Shown here: positions 12,825 to 23,043 of the stretch, in pieces
How positions within the stretch are numbered: position 1 is the stretch's first letter
Layout: each line of letters begins with the position of its first letter
Source: Bagarius yarrelli
Lineage: Eukaryota > Chordata > Actinopteri > Siluriformes > Sisoridae
Reading direction: 5' to 3'
Assembly: GCA_005784505.1 (NCBI GenBank)
Contig: VCAZ01000017.1
Span: forward strand, 1,470,151-1,534,150
Length of the DNA: 64,000 nt
Program-made: the position numbers and the translations under genes
Notes under the pieces: model-generated
The model's database searches: none
Told to the model about the DNA's origin: nothing
The model's input: the letters and a program-made list of their open reading frames with translations, nothing else

Positions 12825-14124
12825 GTAATCCAAAATGTATTCTCTAGCTTTCACTTCTACTGTGATTACCCACATCGCTCCAGCGTTGATTCCTCCCGTT
12901 CCTGTTTCCTCCACTCCCGGTCCTGTCTGTCAGCTACTACAGTCCAGTATCCTGTTCTAAGTCCCGGCGACATCCTTTAGTCTGCTTAGTATTGTTTTTT
13001 TACGCTTCCACACTAACTTACCACAACAAATTACCTTATTATTGCAATTTACTACAGTAAGTTTCAAAAACATTACAGTATTTACCACAGGATTGAGCCT
13101 AATTGAAAAAAAAAACGAGGTGATATACATATTAAACGTATATTACATTTAAATTACCGGCATTAAGCAGAATTATGTCAATTTATCTAATTTTATTCAA
13201 CTTAGCAGTTAAGAAGTAAAATTACAATTTTACTAGAAAAACTCTTTTGTCTCTTAGGCCAAATAATATTGTACACTAATGTACACTTAAATGCACAACT
13301 TGAATTTGTTTATGAACTGTTTATAACCTATTGCTGCAAAATACTTAAAAAATTGCTAGCCTATTGTGATTATTAATATTATTATTAGCCAGTCTTATAG
13401 ATGGTATGGCTGATTTGATTTTATATCTATTAAGTTAATACACTAGAGAATGCCATTACTCCATTCTGGAATCTGCAGTATTAAAAACAACTTCTGTACT
13501 TTATTACAAAAAAAAAAAAACCTCTCAAAAACTTGTAGCTTATTGTGCTACATGAGTCTCTGATTTGCACTTTGAAAAGTAGGCTGCTCTCTTTTTCAAG
13601 TATCTTTATTTTAAAGAGTGCTTCACCTAAAAAGTGCTTTCAGACAGTCTGATATGTCAGTGTACAGTATCACATCAATAATAGTATAACCGTTTCAGAT
13701 TTCTATTCCATCACTCATGTATCATTACATCTCTGTGAGCCCTTGAGTCATGATGACACTAAGTGTTTGTAGTGACAGCAGGGGTTTGGAAAAAGGGGGA
13801 CAATGAGAGACACCTGCACAATTTCTCTGAGTGAGTGAACCAGGTACAAAACAAAGCAAGTGCAGGAAGGATGGAATATATTGTACAATAGGATATACAT
13901 TCTATAGCTTCAGTCAGACTGGATTAATGCATGTGTAAGAGGCTCAGCCTCCATAACAGATCAGTAAATGGTTACTTAATCAGTGGCCATATTTAAATCC
14001 AAACTCAAAACACGTTTAAATCTGTATTTACTAAATGAGCACTGCGCTACGCCCCAACTAATCATATCGTTTTTAGATTCTTAACAGTTTTTATCTTGTT
14101 TTTACTGTTGTGATTACAGTATAC

Positions 14125-14660
14125 TACAGCAGCGGTTCCCAACAGGGGGGTCCCGATTCACAAGTGGGCCTCAGCAAGCTCTGTCTGGGGGTCACGTCAT
14201 ATTTTGAAAAGCGTTAAGTAGTGAGCATGAAGAAGAACGATCATATTGCATTAGCTAATTTCATCCACGATCCCCTGGTTGAGCAAAAAATGGACAAATT
14301 TGTAATTCTTCATCCACAAAAATCACTGGGTCTCGTTGATTCGCCTTCAGTGCAGTTTCTGCCTTTTGAATGATTCCAGCATGACATTAGACCAGTGCAC
14401 AAAACGAGGTTCCTGGTGCAGTACAAATCTATTGCGAACCTAACCTAATCCCACAAAATTTCACATTTATTCTTACGACTGGACTCAGCCCTGACATTCT
14501 GCCCCAGACCGGCCCAATACATACGATCACAAATACTACCCATCTTTGCACACCATTGCAGCATCGGTCTGAAAGCTAGTGAAAAACTTTACCAGAAGAC
14601 TAGAAGTTTTTAGAAGTGCAACAATTGGACCACCTTTTTTTCACTGGACCTAATATGTAT
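14125..14660. mobile_element. hAT-like repeat fragment
   Basis: It starts with AGCGGTTCCCAACAGGGGGG, the usual left end of hAT-derived fish repeats, followed by GGGGGTCACGTCAT. The right limit is not defined. Confidence 0.45.
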
Positions 14661-15884
14661 CCTAATATGGAAAACACTTTCCAACCTCAAGAGAACAAAC
14701 AGTTTTGCAATTGAGGACGATTATTAAGGATGCTTGTAGTTGTTTGTTAATTGCATACTTACTTGCATATTTTAAAATTTATATAAAAAGCTAAAATAAA
14801 CTGTAAAACTAAGGTTATTTTTTTATTGACTTCTGCATGGTGGGACGCATTTGGATTCAAATTTTCACTTGGGTTAAATTATTAAAAAAGAGTTGTGAAT
14901 ATTAGTTCATTGGTTTTTCTATAATGTAAATTCCCTGTTGTTCCCTGTTAGTGCAAACACATTTTGCTGCTTGTTGAAGAAGACGGTCTTTAATCTTCAT
15001 TTAAAGACAGGCAGTGTCTTCAATTTTAACCCCCTGGCACTAACCTTTTCATTTTTTAAACCAAAATTTTGTAACCTCTCGTATTCTTTTTTTTTGTATG
15101 ACAGCAGACAGGCAGAACTCACTCCTGGGATGGCCTGGGGAGCTAAAGTCCAGACATGGCAGCATCCCACAACGTGACCTCCAGAGGGCCCACTAATAAA
15201 CAGAGTGCATTCCAAAAGGCGGGGGCTTGTAATTGTTAAAGGGACACTGGTCCAACAGTCGGTCCCCAGGTTGAGAGGTCCTGATTCAAGAAAGTGTAAT
15301 TTCTTCTGCTTGGTTGAACATGGGCGTGTGGTAATTGTACCCCCTGGGTATCTCCTCGAGACCATCGATGCCAACCAAATGAGTTGCAAGATGGCAGTGT
15401 GTGAGCTGCAGGCTAGCACAATAAATGGTGGATAATCATGAACATGAATAGGGCTATAAACTTTGGCATAGCAACATTGTTTTTAGACTATTTTGGTTGG
15501 AATTTAGGTTATATATTTTTTTTTTATTTTATGTTTATATGTACCAATATTGTCCTTCGGGACTGGGACACAACAAATAACGTGTGTGATTTATTTTTAG
15601 ATATGAAGCAAACATAGACCATGATAATTAATATAAATTGCACTTATCGCTATTTGCTGCCTGGATATGGTCATGTTGATTTAAATTAGATCCAGGATTT
15701 TTCTGAAAATAAAAACTAACGTTATTTTTATTATATTCTATTGTATATGAAGGATTATACAAAGTTTAATACTTTTTTGTTGTGTATAGAAAACAACTAT
15801 GTAATAAACAATAGAAACAAGTAAGCAAAAACCATAAATAAATAGTGACTACTCGATAATTTTAAGTTCCACACACACATTTAT

Positions 15885-16012
15885 CCATCCAATCATCCAT
15901 CCATCCATCCATCCATCCATCATCTATACTCAGTTATTCCTAATCAGGGTCACGAGGATCTGCTGGGGTCTATTCCAGCTGTCATTGGGCGAAAGGCAGG
16001 AGTCACCATGTT
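15885..16012 (-). repeat. Same fish repeat with (ATCC)n tail
   Basis: An ATCC run (15893-15922), then TAATCAGGGTCACGAGGATC and ATTGGGCGAAAGGCAGGAGT, antisense to the copy at 140. Confidence 0.75.
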
Positions 16013-16304
16013 CATGTTGATTTAAATTAGATACAGGATTAATTAAAGAAATTATTTTTATAAACGTTATTATTATTATTATTATTATAAAATTGTAAAG
16101 TATTATACAAAACCATAAATAAATAGTGACTATTCAATAATTTTAAGTCCCACACACACATGCTGCTGTCACCGATAATATAAGTGAGCTATCAAACATA
16201 TGTTGATGTAGAATCCTTAATAATAAATGCACCATAATCAAGGGATTGCACTACGAGGATGACCGGATGACTGGAAAACCCTTTGTTACTGTCTGATACA
16301 TAAA

Positions 16305-16545
16305 CCATCTATTTATCCATCTGTTTATCCATCCATTCATTCATTATCTAATACCCACTTATTCCTAATCAGGGTCACGAGGATCTGCTGGAGTCTATTC
16401 CAGTTGTTATTGGGAGAAAAGCAGGAGTCACCCTGAACAGGTCGCCAGTCCATCGCAGAACCACATACAGACAAACAACTACACACACTCACTCCTATGG
16501 GCAATTTAGAATCACCAATCAAACTAACATACCCGGAGCGATAGC
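16305..16545 (-). repeat. Same fish repeat, longer antisense copy
   Basis: It carries ATCCATCC-type tail units, TAATCAGGGTCACGAGGATC and CAGGTCGCCAGTCCATCGCA. About 400 bp from the copy at 15.9 kb, and in the same orientation. Confidence 0.75.
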
Positions 16546-16858
16546 ATGAACATGTTGCAAAGTATCGTTAGCTTGTCTAGTTATAAGCATTTACGGTTGC
16601 TATTTATGTGTATCTGCTTCTGATCTTTGCTACGTTTGACTTCGGATTCTTGCCTTTGTGTTTTTGGTTTTGTTTGCCTGATTTATGTTTTCTGTGCACC
16701 GACTTCAGCCTGTTTACTGACCATGTCTTTGCTCATGTGTCTTTATTTCAAGTCATTAAAGGGCTCAAAGCAACAGCTTATATCAATGAAATTTATTGTG
16801 CTAACATTTCTAGATCTAAACATGTTCCGGTGTTTTTCAGAGGGCAAAGTTTTGGCCA

Positions 16859-17052
16859 TGGGGCAGTAGTAGAACAAAGGGTTAAGGCTCCCTATTGTTG
16901 ATCAATGAATTAGAGTTAAACCCTTTTTTGCTATAAGGGTGCGTGATCACGGCTGACCCTCATCTTTGAGCCCAATCGCCTATGCTGGGATATGCAAAAA
17001 ATAATGATAAATTGTACAATACAGTAATGCATGAGTGACAATAAAATACTTT
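16859..17052 (+). mobile_element. tRNA-derived SINE, type B, degraded
   Basis: GGGGCAGTAGTAGAAC head and GCTGGGATATGCAAAAAATA tail with GTGACAATAAAATAC. Confidence 0.6.
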
Positions 17053-17329
17053 CTTAGGTTTAAATACTGTTGGAAATATGGCTCTTTTAAGTACTAAACA
17101 GACACAGAGAGTATCACTGTGTTAACCCTCTTAAAATGTAGGTAAAAAAAATACTACTATGCAACACTGATACACAGATTTATACATCACTAAAAATATT
17201 ACATGTTTTCTAGAATGTTATCTAAATATTTTTCTGGAGCAAAATCCATTTTCTAGCCCAACTAGCCGCATGGTAAGTGGTAGCTTGGTAAAAAAAAAAA
17301 AAGAGAGAGAGAGAGAGAGAGAAGGCAAT

Positions 17330-17620
17330 GTTTATTTCCCCATGTACTCTTCCCATGAGCTTTGTCAACTCTTTTAATAGCGTCTTAGAGAGAACCTGTG
17401 AGAAGATTAAAATGCTGTCGTTAAAGCTCCTGAAGTAATTGTTCTGGACAGGTCTATCACTGCAGGACAAAGGCTTAGTGATGAGGGCAGGCAACAAAAG
17501 CCTGAGTGGTGCTTGTGACACTCGGGTGGTGGGAAGGAAGCGGGCAGTGTAATGGGGGGGGTTTGGGAAAAGGGGTACGAAGCGGTAATGAATCTGCCAA
17601 CACATTTCGCACCACAGAAT
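17330..17620. promoter_or_regulatory. Candidate conserved non-coding element
   Basis: A unique, GC-balanced stretch containing CTGAAGTAATTGTTCTGG, flanked by AT-rich sequence and not matching any repeat copy in the window. Confidence 0.25.
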
Positions 17621-17942
17621 CACGGAAAACATTTAATCTGAGAGATATGAACGAATACGTATATCGGTATTCATTAAAAATCTACCTTAAGACCCGATTC
17701 GTTCGGCTGGTTTGACGAGGACTGGGCTGACAGATATGTTTAAGTCTGTTTAAACAAATGTGACAGGTTCAGGTGGAAGACTGTGGGCAGTTTGATGGTG
17801 GCTGTGATGAAAGGAATCAAGATATTAGTGCAAGCTGAACGTCTTGCAATGAGCTAATTATTAAAAAATTGCCCTTACTAAACAAATTTTACAAATGAAT
17901 ATCCATGGACGTACTTCAACCTCTATGAGATATTTAATTTAC

Positions 17943-18145
17943 TTTACTTACTCTTACGGTTTAATTTAGCAGACGTCCCTATCCAGAGCGACTTACATTT
18001 ATCTCTTTTATACAACTGAGCAACTGAAGATTAACAGCCTTGTTCAGGGGCCCAGCAGTGGCAACAGGGTGGTGCCGGGAATCGAAGCCCGATCTTCCAT
18101 TTCGCAGTCCAACACCTTAACCACTGAGCTACCACTTTCCCAATC
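17943..18145 (-). mobile_element. tRNA-derived SINE, type A
   Basis: AGCAGACGTCCCTATCCAGA, GACTTACATTTATC, GGGAATCGAAGCCC and TAACCACTGAGCTACCACTT. Confidence 0.85.
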
Positions 18146-18488
18146 ATATTTTATTTAGGTACCTCTCATTATTTGACTTCTGATATCATCTGTATTTATT
18201 GACTTTGTATGCTTTGGTTTTTGAGCTTGTTATTGCAGCTCATTTGGACTGGTGCCCATGTGTGGCCTTCCCATATGCAGTACAGTCTTATATACTGTAA
18301 ATATTCAATATACAGTATCAGAGACGTTAAGAGTCAGGCACATATGAGACAAACACAAGGAACACACATAATATAGTGTTACAGAAATGTGGAGGTTTTT
18401 TTTAGAGGGTCAGATCGGAGTTAACTTTTACCCAAGCCTTCTTTAAAAGATTTTACCAGAAAGATTAAACTGTAGATTGATTATAGGT

Positions 18489-18509
18489 CAAGGCAAGTCA
18501 AGTCACCTG

Positions 18510-18582
<73 letters not shown>

Positions 18583-18740
18583 AGACAATACAGTGTACAG
18601 TTACTAAAAACACTCAGTTCAGTTTACTTAATATCTGTAAATCAAGAGTCCTCAACCAAGCAAGCCAGAGGAGACAGCAGCAAAGAAGCAAAACTCCATC
18701 AGTGACAAAATGGAGAAAGAAATTAAACCTTTGAAGACAG
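18489..18740 (-). mobile_element. LINE 3'-end fragment split by (TA)n
   Basis: It shares AGTCAAGTCACCTG, AGCAAGCCAGAGG and CAAAACTCCATCAGTGAC with the 2.5 kb copy. Confidence 0.65.
18511..18577. repeat. (TA)n microsatellite inside a LINE-tail repeat
   Basis: A roughly 65-bp TA run interrupts a LINE-end copy whose flanking halves (18489-18510 and 18578-18740) still resemble the copy at 2511-2765. Confidence 0.9.
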
Positions 18741-19197
18741 GTAAAACGTAATATTTACATACGTCATCAATCAATTTGACTGTTTAACAGTGTTTAGGTC
18801 AAATGTAGAGTTCGTTTGCTGTATCGTTTTATTGAATATAGTATTTTCCTGTATAGGTCCATGATCTGTATTTATTGTATTTATGCTCTCCTGTTGGCTT
18901 GTCTTGGTGGATGTGATTGTGCCTAGTAGGATGTGATCCTAGATTAACATCCTTTGTTCATCCTGGGTTCATCATCACTGCAATCAAATAATCATATTCT
19001 TTTGATGTCATCAGTGTGTGTCGACCGAACCCACCTCAAGCTATTTTGGAATCTTTTCCTGCTTTTAAACCAAAATCTAATATTATAAATATATTTTTTA
19101 AATTTAAAAAAAACATTAAATTCTTGACAAAAGTAATACATTTAGGTCTTTATGCATGAATAAAAAGTAAATTTACTCCGTAGTTTTACTCCGGGTA

Positions 19198-19300
19198 CTC
19201 CAGTTTCCACAGTCTAAAAACATGTATGTTAGATTGATTGGTGATTCTAAATTGTGTGTGTGTGTGTGTGGCCCTGTGATGGACTGGCGACCTGTCCAGG
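19198..19300 (+). repeat. Same fish repeat, partial copy with (TG)n
   Basis: ACATGTATGTTAGATTGATT, a TG run, then GGACTGGCGACCTGTCCAGG. It is abruptly joined to the end of an antisense SINE at about 19301. Confidence 0.7.
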
Positions 19301-19341
19301 GTGTACTTCAACACCTTAACCATAAGCCACCACTTCCCCTG
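19301..19341 (-). mobile_element. tRNA-derived SINE, type A, head fragment
   Basis: Only CAACACCTTAACCATAAGCC and ACCACTTCCC remain, joined to another repeat on the left. Confidence 0.5.
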
Positions 19342-20007
19342 GTTATGATTAGTTGATTCAGAATCAACAAAGGATGTTAATCCAGGATCACATCCTACTT
19401 GGCAAAATCACCTTCACCTGTCTTGCACTGGAATACTGGAGGAACTATAATTTTCTATTACTACATTTATCTATAATGAGATGAGCGAGTTGATTTGAAT
19501 TTCTGCTGTTTATCCTGTATATACTGTATAAACTTCTACTAAACCAATGACTCAAAAGTCTGATGCAGACAAACATCCAGAAAGTAGTTTTATACTGTAA
19601 CTTCAAACTTCTCTTTTCTTCATTGGATGCTAACTGCACAGTTTGGCAGGTTCTCCAACAAAAATCCTAAATCTCCACAGACACACACACATATTTAGTC
19701 AAAAGCATCCCCGGAAAATAAACCCAACAGTACTGTTTCACATACGATAAAAAAAACATTTCGGAAATACATTTAAAAATATGCACAAAATAGCCGAAAA
19801 ATATGTTTGTGGTAAAATATATATTAAAATACACATATTTTCTACAACTACATTATTTGGGTATTTTTTGTATATTTTTTTAATTTTTTCTTTCATAATA
19901 ATTGAAATATATATTTTGCTCTCCATGTATTTAAATCCTAGAAAATACATTTACTACATTTTCGGTGTGCTTTTGCCTTTATTAAGCCGATAGCATAGTA
20001 AGTGAAG

Positions 20008-20030
20008 TGTGTGTGTGTGTGTGTGTGTGT
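20008..20030. repeat. (TG)n microsatellite
   Basis: TG run directly upstream of a sense SINE copy. Confidence 0.9.
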
Positions 20031-20033
20031 AGA

Positions 20034-20193
20034 AAGTGGTAGCTCAGTGGTTTAAGGTGTTGGACTGCTAATTGGAAGATCAGGGTTTGATTCCCAGCAC
20101 CACCAAGTTGCCACTGTTGGGCCCCTGAGAAAAGGCCCTAAACCACTAATCACTCAATTGTATGGAGAAATGTGTCTGTCAAATACTGTAAAT
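20034..20193 (+). mobile_element. tRNA-derived SINE, type A
   Basis: TGGTAGCTCAGTGGTTTAAG (A box), GGGTTTGATTCCCAG (B box), GTTGCCACTGTTGGGCCCCT. Confidence 0.85.
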
Positions 20194-22047
20194 GTGTGTG
20201 TGTGTGTGTGTGTACGGGAAAAGAGTGAATGAGAGAGAGAGAAAGAGCAAAGGAGGATAGGACTGGGAAAGATCTAGTAGCCGGATTCAAACTCAAGATG
20301 CCCAGTGGTGCAATATATGTCGACTCCCTACACACTAAACTCTCTTAAATCTTTATTAAATTATTTTAAGTCTAAAACACACACATTATGAGCCTCAGTT
20401 TCCCCAGTTTAGAATTCCCTGCAATCAAAGCTTCTTTATACACACTGAAAAATCTTCACAGCCACTGAAATTGATTGTATCTGAGTTTGACTGATTGAGT
20501 CTGTAAGGCTGGACATGGATTTTAAAATATATTGTGGTTGAAATTAAATAGTTTCACTTTCAATAATAGATTTATTGAGCATCACTGTGAATTGTTCTCT
20601 ATGTTTAAATATATATTTTTTGGAATGGGACGTTTAGATAAAAGAAATCTGCTTACCAAAGACAGTAATAATCGTATTTTTTTTCACTGCTAAACGCTGT
20701 ATTTGTATTATAATTTGTACATGGTTTTCTGTTGGACTTAGACTGTTATTGTTGACCATATCAGTCATTAATTATACAATTATACATTGTTAACCATATC
20801 AGTCATCAATTATTGCTGTTCTTTTGTCATTTCTATGACTGACATTATACTTAAGCAACAATCAAGCCACATATCTACCTTTAAAGTATAGATAGGGATG
20901 TATTAATGGTGTTCTCATTAAATACAGTGTATTTTGCCTAAGTGTGGGGCAGATACACTGTTAAGAAATTATATTGACAATATTGACATTTGAGATTGTG
21001 TCTTCCAAGAACAGACATTCCATATATAATAAAGTTCTACCCTCAGCCTCCTGTTGGCACCATTGGTGTTTCTGTGATGTATGCAAACAGCCTTGTCTTT
21101 CCTAATAGTAAAAGGCATCAAGAGGCTCCTGTGTGTCGCTACTAAGTTCAGTTTTGAACGCTATTTGTGAAACAATTCAAAAAATTTCATTGGTGTAAAT
21201 TAGATTTCTATAGAATATTAGTCACTAATTTATCACAATGTGTGGCAGCCATTTTAATGTGACTGGCTACAATGTGGTATTTTCAGGGATAAAAAAATTG
21301 TTGACCATCAACCACAGCGGTAGACCAACCGGGGTTTGTTGAAATTTGGAGAAATATAATTATAACGGATGCTTTATTTACCAAATATTTTACCACATAT
21401 TTATCTTATGAGACTATGTCCATCATTGAAGTTTTCTGGAATCTGGAAATAGAAAAGATGATAAGATTTGTGGTTAAAAAACAACTAGCGGTCAGAAGAA
21501 TCTGTAGTTTTGGTGCTTCGGAAGAAATCAAGGTGGAAGATGGTCTGTAAATAAACTAATATTGACCAGATACAGTAAAAAACACAAAACATACAAATAA
21601 TTGTGTATGAATTCTAAGGGGGTTTTTTTTGTAATTTTTAATGCCACCCCACAGAAGATTCCATTTTAAGATGCCTTTAGGACAGTAATATTTATGAAAA
21701 ATATTTTTTGTTACACTTTAATTTGTAGCTTTATTTCTTAAACGATATCCAGACCCTTCATATCGCTTCTACAAATTGTGACTCCTGATATAAAAAATAC
21801 AATCATATCTTGTAAAATTACATGAATTGATTTTATTTATAGATAGTAAAGTGGACCAGGTAAGTAAAAAAAATAGAAAATAAGCAAATTAGCTTTTATA
21901 CAGATCCATAAAATTTGCAGTCGACATATTTTCCGAGCTAATGCGTCATCTAGTGTTATTATGAGTCACGGGCTGTGTTCAAGAGATGATTGGAGACCTA
22001 CATCTTTCCTAAATATCTAAAATAGGAATTTGTTGATCTTTTTAAAG

Positions 22048-22240
22048 TTGACATTTATGACATTTGGCAGACGCTTTTATCCAGAATGACTTACATTTAT
22101 CTCTTTATACAACCAAGCAATTGGGGTTAAGGGCCTTGATCCGGGGCCCAACAGTGGTAACTTGGTGGTACTAGAAATCGAACCCCAATCTTTCAATTAG
22201 CCGTCCGACACCTTAACCACTGAGCTACCACTTTTAAAAG
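22048..22240 (-). mobile_element. tRNA-derived SINE, type A
   Basis: TTTGGCAGACGCTTTTATCC, GGGGTTAAGGGCCTTGATCC and CACTGAGCTACCACTT. About 0.4 kb beyond the tmem182 3' end. Confidence 0.85.
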
Positions 22241-22624
22241 TTCTCTTTTTAACAACTTTTGTGATCTATGGACCCTGAATTGATATATTTACTCAATGCC
22301 TTTTTTTTACTCAATGCCTTTTTTAAGTCCTGTTGGATCTCTGGATAAGGGTGTCTGATAAATTGTTTTAATTTAACTGTAAATATAAAAGTTCATTAAA
22401 ATATGTTAAAACTGTCATACTTGTTTGGCAGTAACTGCACTGTGGATCGGAGACATGTGAATCTTGCGTTTATAATCTGATCGAGTCGGGATTCAGAGAG
22501 GATGTCATATAGCTGGGCTAATTTTGTGTCTCATTCCATTCACTAATTTTTGAAAATGGCATGAGTCTCTCGTTTTTTTGATGTTGCATTACTTAAGCAA
22601 TAGTGCACCCTTGTGGTGGGTTGT

Positions 22625-22630
22625 TTTAAT
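22625..22630 (-). terminator. Candidate tmem182 poly(A) signal
   Basis: ATTAAA on the minus strand, about 130 nt beyond the stop codon, is the first plausible polyadenylation hexamer. This is a position-and-motif inference only; similar AT-rich hexamers occur further left. Confidence 0.25.
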
Positions 22631-22759
22631 TAAAATAAGCTTTAAATCAATACATTAAAATAAACCACAGCCAAACCAGTGCTTAACTTTTGCTCCTGTG
22701 TCTTACAATCAGACTATAAAGTTTGTCTTTATGAAATTTCTTCATCCAGCAAATGATTT

Positions 22760-23043
22760 CTATTCCAGGATGCACGTTTCACAGTCCTTCTGTACAGATA
22801 GGGGTTTGTTTGCTGAATTTGCTGACACGGTTGTTGAGGCAGTCTGCAAGAGCAATAGAAAGATGCCACAGAGAATGCTAAAGAAGGAGGCAGGGGGTTC
22901 CAACATGAAGGATAGTCCGTAGTACAGATTGAGATGCAGGTCCGGGCACATGAAGGACCTGCGCTGGACGATGTAATGCTCCAGAGAGCCTGAGACCTGC
23001 ACCCATACTGCAAATGTCACCATCACCACCATGAGTAAGAAGC
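22760..23043 (-). CDS. tmem182: tmem182 coding exon 5 with stop
   Basis: The terminal exon starts after a TCTTTAG acceptor and ends at TAG (complement of 22760-22762). It encodes the rest of TM3 (FLLMVVMVTFAVWVQV), the second extracellular loop (SLEHY..LYYGLSF) and TM4 (FFSILCGIFLLLLQ). A tail of about 20 hydrophilic residues rich in Ser, Thr, Asn and Lys follows. Human TMEM182 stops almost directly after TM4, so this tail is lineage-specific or marks a paralogue. Confidence 0.88.

Larger units (their letters stand above)
1..22620. other. Intergenic region left of tmem182
   Basis: I find no gene here. The short open frames lack family matches and spliceable context. The region holds SINE copies, LINE-tail fragments, MITEs, microsatellites and several unique stretches listed separately as candidate conserved non-coding elements. 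Stretches such as 3,600-5,000, 12,600-14,100 and 20,350-22,000 are AT-rich with nothing I can name. Confidence 0.7.

Noticed and set aside
20034..20110. tRNA gene candidates (A and B box motifs at many places)
   Set aside because: Every instance is the head of a SINE with the same non-tRNA body; none folds as an isolated tRNA with proper ends.
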